From contig JAAONU010000001.1 of NCBI GenBank assembly GCA_012932295.1, positions 2,046,001 through 2,110,000 of the forward strand: 64,000 nucleotides of DNA. Reading direction: 5' to 3'. The position numbers were made by a program, and so were the translations under genes. The notes beneath the pieces were generated by a model. The model saw only the letters and a program-made list of their open reading frames with translations, did no database searches and was not told the origin of the DNA. The stretch is from Cyclina sinensis. Lineage: Eukaryota > Mollusca > Bivalvia > Venerida > Veneridae. Below, one piece after another: positions 24,036-35,444 of this stretch (the stretch's first letter is position 1; every line of letters begins with the position of its first letter).

Positions 24036-26286
24036 TTACGTCTGTGTTTGTATAAGTTTTATCACAGTTTCGCAGAAAATATCCCAATCAGGGGTCAAAG
24101 AGTAGTTCCCCTTTTCATTCAAACTCCATTTGCATCTTGTAAATAAATCAAAATGTTTTTGTAGTACTTTAGGCATCTCTTTACTGTCTACGTTCTCCAA
24201 AAACATCAAAATTATTAGCTTATTATCGGTTTTAGCAGTGAGTATCTCATCTTTGCACCAATCACTTTTATAGAAATGTTTGGACACACATGCAACTACT
24301 ACATCGCAAGATTCTATACACTTGATAATTTCTTCGGCAACGTAGAAACCGGGAGAAAATTCAAATCGCCCGTAGATACACACATTTCATTCGTGTTAAA
24401 GATCTCCTGTAATTTAGAGTTCAGCGTCGGCAATATTTTCTGATTAACAAATTCACTGTCGGCACTGCAGTAAGACAAGAAAACAGGGGTTTTTGATCTA
24501 TTTGCCTCCGATATGTATTTAGCTATACATTTCAACAGTCGGTTCTTACGCTTGATTTTTTTAGTCCTTAAATATAAACAGATTATTAAAACTGCTACGA
24601 CTATGAGAACAGTGACAGATACGGTGGTAGATGATATTACTAAGACTGGAATACTGCACATATATTCCACGTCTTGTATAACTTTTTTTCATCAAACATT
24701 CTCGTCTTTCCATTCAGGTTACATTTTATGAACTTCGGCTCGGACAATATCTTGTGTTTTAAAGCTTTAACCATCCATTTCACAAACTGTTTAGCTTTAC
24801 AGCTACACTTGAAGGGATTTTCGTTCATCACAATGCTAAATTTATCAAGTGTTGAAATACTTTCATTCGAGGAGCTATTTTTGCTATTATAAATATTCAC
24901 AAAAGAATCAATTCTTACCATTGACATTTCATCTAAAATTTGAATTTTATTGTTACTGATATCAAGAAAACGAAGCTTTTTCAAATGCTCGATGTCAAAA
25001 GAAATGGTCTTCAAGTTGTTATAAGATAAATCAATGAACTGAAGCTGAACTGTAAATCTGAAAATATTAGACGGGACAACGGTCAGCTGGTTATGTGAAC
25101 AGTGGAACTCTTGCAGCGCGGTAGCGTTGCACAATGATTGTTCAAACTCATTGATATCCATTGCAAATAGTCTATTATGCGACAAATTCACAAACCGCAA
25201 ATGCTTAGCATATCTTGAAACTGATCTGTCTAAATGTTCAATAGAGTTTTCGGCGATATCTAATATTTCAAGAGCTATCTCGGTTCTATTATCATTAAGC
25301 ATTAGTGCGACTAATTTCCATGTTAGAGAATTTTGTTTGAACGATGCAGTTATTGTTACTGATTCATTTGCAACAAACGCAAACACAGCAGCGTTCGAAG
25401 AAATATACCCTCGTGCCCGTAGTTCAGTTAAATTCTGTGGCAGTGGAGAGCCAAAGGTATCATCAAAATTTGGATTTGATAATCCTGCAGGGAGCAAACC
25501 GTAATTCAGGTTGACTTTTCTCAAGTTTCTAAATGAGTCGCCTTCAGGGTATATTCTCGTAGCGGCTATAAAATTTGTCGCCAGGTATCCAGCGTTCTCA
25601 AAATTTATTTCAGAAAGATTCGGCAGTTTGAGAGCAAAACTGCGCAGATCTAAACTGCTTTCGCCCGTGTGACTAAGGTCAAGCACCTCAAGTTTGGTTT
25701 GTTCTAGAGCACTGAAAAATGAAACGTCGAAATTTACAATATCGTGAGTTAAAGCTGACAATCTTCTCAAGATTAAAGTTTTGAGGGAATACAGCTTGTT
25801 TTGCCGTAATCCACTCATCATGTTGACGAATGTCAAGGCATCATTATCACTTAGATCTAATACCTCAAGCTGCTCGAGTCCATCAAATGTACCTTTGTCG
25901 AGTCTAAGTAGCCGCTTACTCGTAACATGCAGTTTTTTCAAACTTTTCAAATTTAGAAACAATTTTGCACGAAGATGGAACGCAGTTGTGTGTTCACCTA
26001 CCTTTCGGTCACTATCTGTGTCCGGTAGGATTGCTAATGATGTAATATTCGACCAAGTTTCATGTTCGAATGGATTAAATGATTGCTTTACCATGTCAAC
26101 ATCGTAAATTGTCACATTAACTGCATACCTAGGCAATGCAAATGGAAAAGTTTTATCACACGCAACATTATTTAATGCACATTTACACGTCTGTGGACAC
26201 TCGTCTGTGATGCTAACTCCTTTTCTAAAGAGCTGAAGAATGACACACGTGAGGTAGTAATAATAAGATTCTCTTAAAACGTCCAT
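24036..26286 (-). pseudogene. Toll-like receptor (copy 2), nearly intact, two frameshifts
   Basis: Intronless TLR of about 750 residues. The ATG at 26286 starts a hydrophobic leader (YYYYLTCVILQLF), then an LRR N-terminal cap (CPQTCKC), a series of LRRs (LEVLDLSDND, LQFIDLSYNNL, LRFLDISNNKI) and an LRR C-terminal cap (NPFKCSCKAK ... IKCNLNG), to about residue 520. A transmembrane helix with a KKIKRKNR stop-transfer follows, then a TIR domain: box 1 VFLSYCSADSEF, box 2 region SPGFYVAEEI, and a C-terminal DWDIFCETV. Compared with copy 1 there are two breaks: a 2-nt gain in an A run near 24690 and a 1-nt loss in an A run near 24357. Both lie in homopolymers, so assembly error is possible and the gene could be live. 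Membrane innate-immune receptor by family. Confidence 0.88.
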
Positions 26287-26795
26287 TTTGAATTATATAA
26301 ATTTCTTTACTGCTATATAAACCGGCTATCGGCGTAATAACAACGAATTTAAAATCATGTATTTGTTATTATATTCGCAAAACAAACGACATACTATAAA
26401 CATTTCCTACAATTTTACATTCATTCTTATCATCTTCACAAAGATACCTGATATTTTTCCCTATGCACAATATGCTGTAACCGTAACAAACACCTCTAGA
26501 ATTACACGTGAATAATATTCTTTTCATGCCTTTCATATACATTACCTGGTAAAATTGTATATAACTCTTTGCAGTATATAAACAAAATAGAAGGTATGAA
26601 ATATTGCAGTAAGTTTATACAATTTTTGTTTCTATATTTTTGTTCGGTCAACCCTCATCGCAAGAGATTTTTGAAATACCCAGTGCATTAAGATGTTCAA
26701 GGTAAAGAATAAAGAGTTACACTATATGCAGACTGAGAATGAGGCCGCATTGTTCTGAAATCAGATAAACCTGTGCACATTTATATATTTGAGTA

Positions 26796-27581
26796 CCAGA
26801 AAGGAGAAAATCTACTAAACTCGATAGTTCAATTGACATTCTAGAAGAGTCTGTTTCAGGAAACCGTTTTCTATGTATTAGCATGGTAAAACCTTTTCAA
26901 TCCCCAACCACCCCCAACCCCACAGTTTAAACTTATTTTTTTAGATCGATTGGGAAGTAAGTTCTTGCAACTTACATTAATACTTTCGATGTCCGTTTCC
27001 TGGGTTCAAACCAGTACTTGCGCCGAAACTGAGGAATGCGGACAGTCATTGTAGACCCTCACCCCTTGTAGGATTCGAACCAGGAACCTCCGGATCAGGA
27101 GTCCAGCACCCTAATCTTCGACCACTGCAACTCATCATGATACATGTATTGATATACTGCAATGGAGTGCATATGATTATTGCTTGACTGAAATTAAACT
27201 GTGATTTTGTCCTTTGTTTATCGATTGCTTTTTTCTACCTGAATTATTTAAATAGAATAGATTCAGTACTAACTGATACTTTTAGTGCAATACTCTGATT
27301 ATGTAAACTATTTACATACATTATCCTGGTCATAGGTAGTTTTCTGCCCTTTTCAACCTTAGAATTTTAAGAAACATACTATCTAATGATAAAATGAAGA
27401 CAATATTACACAATTTTACCAAGAGATATGGACGATTTGACAAGTATTAACCAAACTAAATAAACTAAAAGTAAAACCAAACAAACACTTAAATTTAAAT
27501 AAAACCTGTAATAACTTTTACAGTCTCCCTGTGTCTGATAAGTGACTTATGTACGTTATACATTGTTTGAGATAATACAAA
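26796..27581. other. Intergenic with a tRNA-like segment
   Basis: Spacer between the TLR block and the ependymin-like cluster. No exon is seen; the tRNA-like part is listed separately. Confidence 0.4.
27052..27130 (-). repeat. tRNA-like element
   Basis: On the minus strand it reads GTTGCAGTGGTCGAAGATTA, then GCTGGACTCCTGATCCGGAG and a consensus B box GGTTCGAATCC (about 27070-27080). The anticodon arm is plausible (CTGGACTCCTGATCCGG), but the acceptor stem does not pair well. It is probably a tRNA-derived SINE head or tRNA pseudogene. Confidence 0.5.
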
Positions 27582-27965
27582 ATGGGCACAAATGTAAACA
27601 TATCGTTTATTGCACTCCTTATTCTATTGTTTCAAACATCATATGGATACGCTATTAAATTTACAGAAGTTCAAAGCACAAGTTTGGAAACTAATTTTAG
27701 TGTATTGTTAGAAAACTTAGCCAGTAGATCTCAAAACAATAGATGTTGTGCAAACGGTCAATGGGAAGCAATCAGTTTCTTATCATATGGAGCTGTGCTG
27801 TCTATTCCGGAGACTCATTCTTTCTTTTATTACAGCGGTACAGGAAAAATAGCCTTTGATGACGTAAGGAAAAAATCATTCGTCAGTTTCAACATCACGG
27901 CGTTTTCTCCACAAATTCCAGTTTATTCAAGTTTCACGACAACGACGATTCAAGATGTCAATACG
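27582..27965 (+). CDS. Ependymin-related protein 1, exon 1
   Basis: 128 codons from ATG at 27582. A signal peptide is visible (ISFIALLILLFQTSYGYA). The mature part has the N-terminal ependymin-type cysteine/tryptophan block CCANGQWEA (about residues 56-64), then FYYSGTGKIAFDDVRKKSF and a strand-rich run with N-glycosylation sequons NFS and NIT. The exon ends at 27965 before a GTATGT donor (phase 0). Joined with exons 2 and 3 it gives 207 residues, normal for ependymin-related proteins, which are secreted, cysteine-bonded and ligand-binding. The family call rests on the CC-x3-QWEA block, the Y-x-I-x-D-x-G-x-C-x-K motif of exon 2 and the size. No search was run. Confidence 0.75.
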
Positions 27966-28181
27966 GTATGTCAGAACTGAAAATCTCAACCATTTTTAGT
28001 AATGATAAAGTTGCTTGTAAATTTTTCAGTATATAAACAGAGGCCATCAAAATACAGTTAATACTTTATACAAAATTGTTATATCAAAATGGTTTTGAAG
28101 ATAACAGAGGTAATGAAGTATAATCGACACTCGACGTTTAATATAACTGATTCAAAACACAATTATCTAGTATATTTCCAG

Positions 28182-28263
28182 GGGACAGCGTATCAGATCA
28201 ATGATGATGGTCTCTGCACGAAATACAGCATCTCAAGGGATCTGAAGATTGTTTGTATCCCAG
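28182..28263 (+). CDS. Ependymin-related protein 1, exon 2
   Basis: 82-bp exon after acceptor TATTTCCAG, ending before donor GTTGGA, phase 0 to phase 1. It encodes GTAYQINDDGLCTKYSISRD and LKIVCIP. The pattern Y-x-I-x(2)-D-G-x-C-x-K ... C-I-P is the central ependymin motif. Exon length and phase are identical in the second gene. Confidence 0.78.
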
Positions 28264-29276
28264 GTTGGAATATACGATCACAGTTTTATCCTTTATGTTT
28301 GAGGAATATTTTTATGGCTTTATTAAATTATGATATATATGTGACGTTTATGCTGTACGTTGTTACTTAGACTAATTTTTTAATTATCGGATCTTAAAGG
28401 CATTTAATAAAAGTTACTTTTTGACCGTGACTTAAAAATGGTAAAAAAAAAGAAGTAGAATAAGCTGTCGGAATGTTTAAAAGTGTCTCAGTTTGACTGT
28501 TTTAAGGTATCTTGAAAATATTTAGATTTCTGCAATGTGATCAGAGTTTAAAGAAAAACAATATAATAAAAACTCAACTTTTCTTCCATTTTCAAACCAA
28601 AACATGTACATGTAAACAAATAATAGACTGTTTTGACCACAGAGTCGTCAACGAAACTAGAAGTTGGTAAAGTTGGAAGCAAGATAGTCACAACATACCA
28701 GTTCTCTACTTCTGATGGCGTAAGAGAGCAAGTCACTTCAGCCTCGGTGCTCAAGAATGGTAAACGTTTATGACAGATAGTCTCTAAGAATCTTTTAAAC
28801 AGACCAGAGTTAACTAAAGTCAAGACTTTAATGAGCTGGAATGGTTCCTATGGTTGGTTTTGTAGAAAAATTGCAAACTAAGGGAATTATTTATTGACTT
28901 ATTTATTTGACAGGATAAAATGCTTTTCTCATTTGAAGAGTTGAGAGAATAAATGTAATCAATAAACTGAATACTAATAGATATTAATCGACAAGTTAGT
29001 TAAAATTATGTTTTGTAGCAACTAATATCAGCCAATTGTGCTGATTTATAATGAGGATAAAAGATTGTTTATCAAAATGAAATTGCTTGAAATTTGGAAA
29101 GTGTTGCAACTGAGAAAAATTATTTCAACCTCTAAATTTCAGCTAAAAAGATGGAAATGCACCTTTTTGGTGTATTGATCAGTAGGTTTTCCTTTCTTTA
29201 AAGGTTGAAGGTCACTTTGAGTAGTAATATAAGTTTAAGGATCAAGGGACATAATGTTTGCATTGTATGTTTCCAG

Positions 29277-29434
29277 GCACATATTGTGAGCCGGTTATGA
29301 TATCACGAGCGGAGTTTGTAGTCAAAGGCCACCCTCAAGGGACAGTGTTTAGCATTGATATCCTAGACCTAACACGCAGGATAAGAGATCCAACAATATT
29401 TGATCTTCCAAAGTCCTGTAAATCGCATCAGTGA
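29277..29434 (+). CDS. Ependymin-related protein 1, exon 3
   Basis: Follows acceptor TATGTTTCCAG and encodes the C-terminal 52 residues to the TGA at 29432-29434: TYCEPVMISRAEF, then FSIDILDLTRRIRDP and LPKSCKSHQ. It aligns closely with exon 3 of the second gene (SYCEPVMVS ... VDIVDR ... IKDPSIF ... PPKSC), which confirms the splice and frame. The paired cysteines near each end are probably disulfide partners, by family inference. Confidence 0.75.
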
Positions 29435-30134
29435 ATAACTTACGGTGTAAAACCTTTGATATTCAACACAGATAATAAGTTACAGGTCACACTGGATGGG
29501 AATGTGTTAATTAATATGTTTTACAACAGGCTGAAACAGAAACAGAACTATCCTCTTGCATGCATTTGAAACTGTTTAATTGAAACACCAGTTTTTGAAA
29601 TTGATCTAAAACTTGACTAATAGGCGTGTCCAATGTTTTGTTATGTAAACTTGTTTGTCTTCTGATATATGCTAGTTTTCTGTAATACTTCCTGTGTACC
29701 ACAATGAAACAATGTTTTGGATTTTATGGTTTTACAAAAACAAACGGTAACAAATGACATTGCTGTAGAAGTGAAATGTTGCTGGGAATAATTATTTACT
29801 ATCTGTAGTTTGCTATACTAGCAGACATGCGGATAGAGATAAAAAGTGTGTATATATTATGGAATTGGGAGTTGGCTGCGGGAAAAAAAGGCATTCAATT
29901 ATGATTTGAAGCGTTGGTTAGAAAAACATAATGTTATTATTATTACCACATACAATTTTCTGCAAAATAAAATGAAATAAATGTACATGTATATTATTGA
30001 TGCATATAATTTTACGCTAAGTTCAGTACCGTTCGATGATAAATAAAAATATCTAGTTTCACCTCAGTTGTATTTTCCATTCTCAGTATTGCTCATGTTT
30101 TCCACGGGTTATACCTAAAATTTCGCTGAAATTT

Positions 30135-30270
30135 CAGCCATGAAAACTGCTTAGAGAAATTAAAACACGCATTTCACGGGATTTCTCCAGCATCGACAAA
30201 CACTATTTGCTGTGCCAGTGGTCGATGGGAAAACGCGTACGTGTACGGTAACACTTTATTAACTCCTACG
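30135..30270 (+). pseudogene. Ependymin-like exon 1 fragment
   Basis: A single frame reads NFSHENCLEKLKHAFHG, then NTICCASGRWENAYVYGN and a TAA at about 30270. CCASGRWE corresponds to the CCANGQWE block of the neighbouring genes. The start codon, signal peptide and downstream half are missing. It is a dead partial copy between the two intact genes, and has not been described as part of either. Confidence 0.7.
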
Positions 30271-30546
30271 TAACAATGGCTGTATATTTGTGCTACATAT
30301 TTATGTTGAGGTAAATGCTGACAAACATGTGCTGGTACATAAATGATCATCTGATAGTAAAGGCTAAACTATATTATCTTGGCGTATGACTGACAAGTTT
30401 ATTTATCGAAGATTATCAATTACCAGTCAGTTTAATATGACCTACATATACAAGAAAGGTTATTTGAAACAAATAATCGACTTCAGTCACATTTACGTTA
30501 TCATATTGTCAGCGAGAACAAAACAATCACACTTCGAGGTATTAAA

Positions 30547-30945
30547 ATGCATAAGCTGTTCCTGAAAAGTGTCTTGTTTGCTTTGTTGTCCAGTTATACA
30601 TTTGGATATAAGAGAGAGTCGAACAATCTGTATGGGAGAAATATTGATCAGTTCGAAATTAAACTTCAGACTTTGCTCTCAGGGAAAGCATTATACGGAT
30701 ACGGAGAGCCTTTAGAAAATATTTGCTGTGCAAACGGACAATGGGAGGCAAATGCTTATCTGAACGCGGGTACTACAATGACATTCGGTAACGAAACAGT
30801 ATATTTTTACTACAAAGGTACGGGAAAGATCGCTTTTGATGTGATCGAGAAGAAGTCATTCCTCAGTTACAGTCTTACGGCTTTTACCAAGATCGTTCCA
30901 GCACATTATCATTTTAAAACAACGGTGATAAAGGATTTTGCGACT
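30547..30945 (+). CDS. Ependymin-related protein 2, exon 1
   Basis: 133 codons from ATG at 30547 with a signal peptide (FLKSVLFALLSSYTFGY). The mature part has ICCANGQWEANAYLNAG, then FYYKGTGKIAFDVIEKKSF and TAFTKIVPAHYHFKTT, closely matching gene 1. The exon ends at 30945 before donor GTATGT, phase 0 as in gene 1. The full product is 215 residues. Secreted ependymin-related protein by family; the biological role in molluscs is not fixed by the sequence. The gene spans about 4.6 kb because introns 1 and 2 are full of repeats. Confidence 0.76.
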
Positions 30946-31365
30946 GTATGTATTGTTTTCGAATCTTACCTATGTAGATTTTCTGCTGAAGCGTATGCTC
31001 TGAGTTTGTTTTCCTCTTTTTGTGTGTGTGTTATTTATTCATAAAGCAAATTATTTATTTTAAGATATGAGAATGTAGTTTGAAAATGCTTGCTCTGTAT
31101 GAACAGTATAGTTTTAATCTGTACTAAACCTTATTAACTATAACATTTCCCCTGTAATTATAAGGTACTTTGAGAAGCAAAATCATTATTCATTATCTAT
31201 ACTCTTCACCGCTGTCACAGTTGAAATCTGAACAAACAAGTAAAATGAGTTACTTTATGAGTTTTATGTTTAGAGAAAACTCACATGAATTAGAAAAAAA
31301 CAAAAGCACGTGAGTTACATATTATATAAGTGGTATAAGTGTCCATGAATATTAAACAAGACGGT

Positions 31366-31693
31366 GGTTCCCGGAGCGTACTTTGCCAGCGGTATAAACT
31401 GTGCATTGACAAACACACTCTGGTTCCCGGAGCTGACTGCCAGCGTTATAAACTGTGCATTGACGAAAACACTCTGGTTCCCGGAGCTGACTGCCAGCGT
31501 TATAAACTGTGCATTGACAAATATACTCTGGTTCCCGGAACGTACTTTGCCAGCGGTATAAACTGTGCATTGACAAACACACTCTGGTTCCCGGAGCTGA
31601 CTGCCAGCGTTATAAACTGTGCATTGACGAACAAATTCTGGTCCTGGATCGTACTTTACCAGCATTTTAACACGCATCAACAAACACACAGGT
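31366..31693 (+). repeat. Minisatellite, unit 54-56 bp, about six copies
   Basis: Unit starts GGTTCCCGGAGC and contains CAGCGTTATAAACTGTGCAT and ACACACTCT. Copies begin at 31366, 31422, 31476, 31530, 31586 and 31640, so lengths run 56, 54, 54, 56, 54, then a diverged copy. The 56-bp type carries GTACTTTGCCAGCGG and the 54-bp type TGACTGCCAGCG. Open frames over it are repeat artefacts. It lies in intron 1 of ependymin-like gene 2. Confidence 0.9.
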
Positions 31694-32427
31694 CTCAGAT
31701 AATTATTCAGCTTGCCAAATCAAGTTAAACGATTCCCAAATCTCCTATAATTTGCATTGTTCAGTAAATGTGTAAAGTGTCATAACACTGCTACTTGCAG
31801 TATTGATATACATTTGCTAAAACTGTTTAATCCATTTTGTAAGTATATAAAGGGATATTACCCAGGAATAAAATTAGTCACAGTTATGTACCTTCACAAG
31901 GTCCTAACCGGTGCATTGTTTATTGCGTAATATGTCATAAAACTGCTGTTGTTGTTGAAACTGAAAAAATATCAAAATGGTCGAAAAAAGCTGAATCTCT
32001 AAGTCTCTATGTACAAAAAGAGATTCTCTAGAAAAAAAAGTAACCACAGTCAAGTACGATTCTAAGGTCATGGAATGTGGATTGGTAAGTACGCATGTGA
32101 ACTGTCAAACTATTACTAGAATTTGAAAAATATAAAAAAAAGATATACCTTTTCTCTAAGGGGGAGATTACAACGGAAAAAAGTAGCAAAAGTCATGTAC
32201 CTTTCCTTGGGATGAGCATGTAACGTGCATGATTATGTTAAGCGTAGATTAGAGAAATATAAACTAACTTGCAGAAACAGTCGAACAAATCGATTAGTAG
32301 AATCCGGTGCACAAAAAATTAAACTGCATTACAAAAAAAATTTATTAATTAATTAAACGTCTACCAAAAGAGATAAGAAGCTGTTTTTAGAAATTTACTC
32401 TGGGTTTAATATTTTTGTTTCCTTTAG

Positions 32428-32509
32428 GGAGTAAAGTATGAAATTGACGACAGCGGCAACTGTTCAAAGGAAATTAACAGAGCGGGCATGGAAGTAGTAT
32501 GTGTGCCAC
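32428..32509 (+). CDS. Ependymin-related protein 2, exon 2
   Basis: 82-bp exon after acceptor TTTCCTTTAG and before donor GTGAGT, phase 0 to phase 1, exactly as in gene 1. It encodes GVKYEIDDSGNCSKEINRAG and then MEVVCVP. This keeps the Y-x-I-x-D-x-G-x-C motif and the C-V-P before the intron. Confidence 0.8.
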
Positions 32510-33104
32510 GTGAGTTATTCTTTTACACTTTACATAATTATTTTCAATAAGATTTTGTTGTAACTTCATTTAACACTTTTGTAAAAAGGGACACAAGACA
32601 AAGCGAACTTACTCACTGCTTCTTTTTAGTAAAACAGAATCGATGTTCTATTATGGGTTGAGTTATCCTCAGTTATGTAATTTTCACCAAAACATATACC
32701 TTGATGGAACTAGTTCATCGTGATGAAATATTTAATACCTGCTATTATTGATATGGTCGAGACACGTGGTTTGGATTCGAAACTTGAACACAACATGCCG
32801 TACTTATACCAAAAGTACTGAACCTACCCTTCTTGTCTTAGTGTTTATTGGAGAGGTCATCAGACCTCTCCACAGTGTTGGCTTTAATTGCTGGCGGCAT
32901 CCATTTTTGCGTATCAAATTTTAGTTAATGATCTCATATTAAGCCTAAAATCATGAAAACCAGTCTACAAAGATAGTTATGCGCATGCTCCGAATCAAAA
33001 TACGAATTCATTTAAACGAAACCAAAATTTAACATCGGGTCAAAACGGCCCATGGTTAACACGGCCCATTATGAACAAAACGTACAGAATAATTTTGTAT
33101 TCCC

Positions 33105-33525
33105 TTAAAGCGACTGACTTACAGATGGGCCGAAAATGAAAAAAAAGAAAAAGAAAATGTTCTTACATCTTGAAATTTTTGCTGCAAAGAACATATTTAA
33201 ACTAAGTTACTGATTCATTTACATCAAAATATAAAGTTTTACACACTTTTACCGGTAAAAAATTTACCCTGTTAGTCACGGGGTAGATACTTTATTTATA
33301 AGATTAATTTTGACGCTTGCTTACAAGGCTCAGTGGACTAGATCGTCGTTCCCTATTTTACTGACCGAAAGGTCGTGGGTTCGAATCCTGGTTAAGTCAA
33401 AACTTTTTTTTTCAGTTTTCGTGGCGTATAGAAGCATAATATGTTTTTCCGTAGTATATTAAATTCTCTTAAATTTCAAAGAAAAAAAATCAGCAAAATT
33501 CTGTGAGTCAGTCAGTCAGCTTTAA
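33105..33525 (+). mobile_element. MITE family 1, copy B, with tRNA-like core
   Basis: A 421-bp element ending in TTAA at both sides. The left end is TTAAAGCGACTGACTTACAG and the right end CTGTGAGTCAG...GTCAGCTTTAA, giving inverted repeats of about 18-20 bp with a local GTCA expansion on the right. The core (33318-33393) holds an A box AGGCTCAGTGG and a perfect B box GGTTCGAATCC (33378-33388). This copy is less decayed than 1349-1796. It is inserted in intron 2 of ependymin-like gene 2. Confidence 0.82.
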
Positions 33526-34365
33526 CTAAACACAAAAAATACAATTATAGGAATGCATTTCTTATAATGCATGCTACTTTTTAAAAACTACAAATTCTAA
33601 AATGCATTTTTTTCTGGGAAACTCATCAGCCTGCTGAACAAATTAATATTTAGCCATGATCATGAAAAAATGGTAAATAGTTTTTACGAATTTCAGAGGA
33701 TTTTTGACAAGTCCATTTCCTCGATTTGGATCAAATTTACGCCCTTTTAATATTTAGTCCAGCTTAACAGATACTATCGCTGATTATTTTGTAAAATATT
33801 TGGACTAAGAAAGGTGTAATTAAAGCTTGAAAGGCAAACAAAAACTTAATGAGCCTAAAAATGCAACAGCTTAACATGGGAGTTCTGGCTTCAACAACTA
33901 CATGCATTGTTGTAAAAGAGGGGGAAGTAAAGCCTTAGGGGCTTATAGGAAGATCCCCAAGATTCTACAAGGTATGAAATACATGAGGTTATCTTAATTT
34001 GTTTCATTTATTTAAATGATAGATACGCCACTATAAAAACATTTGAAATAACTAAATTATAGCCAGTTTCGGTCTTTTTGCATAATAAGGTATTAACTAT
34101 TAATAATAGGTTACTAGTTTTTATAATTATTTAAGTCACAGAACGTTAAAAAAAATTAAAATGATCTTGGAAACAAGTAGATTCATTGTTTCATTGACGA
34201 CAGCTGCTGACCTCTCTTTGGCTTACTTTTTAAAGGAAGCCAACTTGTATAATTCTGTGTCGCATTCTTACAGAAACTGGGACACTTATCTCCCATGGCG
34301 TGTTTGGAAATACAAATGTTTCGACGTATCAGTTTTCAACATTCGACCAACTGGAAGAAATAACC

Positions 34366-35010
34366 ACAACAACAGTTCTTAGAAACGGTTTACTGTTTGT
34401 TTTCATTTTTCATTTTCTCGTATTGAAAATATATCCTTATATATCATGTCATTACTGTTATAACAAAACCATTTGATCAGTAAAGCGCGTATGGAAAAGT
34501 ACCGCATTGCTAGAATAGTCAGACTTTCGTTTCTGCTGAAAAGGAATTCGTAACAAATTGTTTTTTTCTGGTGCAGATGTGTTGTTGTGAATATATCTAG
34601 GTATCCTGAACATATCACAAAAAATGGTATACAAAGATGATGACAATGATGAAAACGACAACACTATGCTGCTACTGGTGATGATGAACATAAATACACA
34701 AAATGCTTCTTTTAAATGTTCGAATACTTATGCTACAGCGGATATCTGTTTAAATGACACTTTTTGATTCAGAAATGGGTACAATGCAAGATCTGTATAG
34801 AAAGAACAAACCAAGAACAACCATTCCCTGGTTGTGATTATAGCCATTTTTTTCAACCAAAAACACTGTGTTTGTTTTCAAATTACTGCGAATGAATATA
34901 CAACGCAACCATTGATATCGTGAGCACATGTTTTTTTGTTTTGTTTCTTGAAGGTAGCTATTGCGAGCCAGTGATGGTGTCTTATGCTTTTGTTGATGAC
35001 GATGTACCCG
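34366..35010 (+). repeat. Duplicated intron 2/exon 3 segment (partner at 40.67 kb)
   Basis: ACAACAGTTCTTAGAAACGG and the following sequence (including ACTGTTATAACAAAACCATT) recur at about 40670-41690, up to and including an exon 3 copy. The partner contains a MITE that is absent here. Confidence 0.75.
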
Positions 35011-35120
35011 GGGGGTTGCTCTATGACGTTGACATTGTCGATCGAACTCAAGGAATTAAAGATCCTTCTATATTTATGCCGCCCAAATCTTGCAACAGCT
35101 TATTCGTGACAGAACCGTAA
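34954..35120 (+). CDS. Ependymin-related protein 2, exon 3
   Basis: Starts after acceptor TTTCTTGAAG and encodes SYCEPVMVSYAFVDDD, then LLYDVDIVDRTQGIKDPSI, PPKSCNSL and FVTEP to the TAA ending at 35120. It joins in phase 1 with exon 2 to complete 215 residues. It aligns with exon 3 of gene 1 along most of its length; the C-terminal tail is longer. Confidence 0.78.
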
Positions 35121-35444
35121 CAGAACCTTGCGTTGAATATGACAGTACTTCTGCTATGATGTCATGACATTTTAAAGAAACGTTGTTTCTATATATAACT
35201 ATAATATAAACTCACTGTCAGCATGTAAACAAACCCGTTCATGTATAAAAAATATAATGTATATTGTGACTGCTGCAAAATTATTTGGAAATTGTTACAA
35301 CGACACTCGTGACGTCACCAGCGATTCCACTGAATAACGCAAGAGTTTAGAGATGCCTGAGCCTGAACTGTTACAGATGGCATATAGACTTAGTTATAGA
35401 AACAGAATTAGAAAATTTCATAAGAAAAACAGATAGCCGCAGTA

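Larger units (their letters stand above)
21920..26795. repeat. Segmental duplication, copy 2 (Gypsy integrase plus TLR)
   Basis: Direct-orientation partner of 6720-10780. The two copies differ by many substitutions, the roughly 770-bp extra segment at 23210-23990 and the local TLR N-terminal expansion in copy 1. Confidence 0.85.

Noticed and set aside
31315..31728. Open frames of 124-129 codons with Cys-rich repeats on both strands
   Set aside because: They are translations of the 54-56 bp minisatellite; frames on both strands are equally open.
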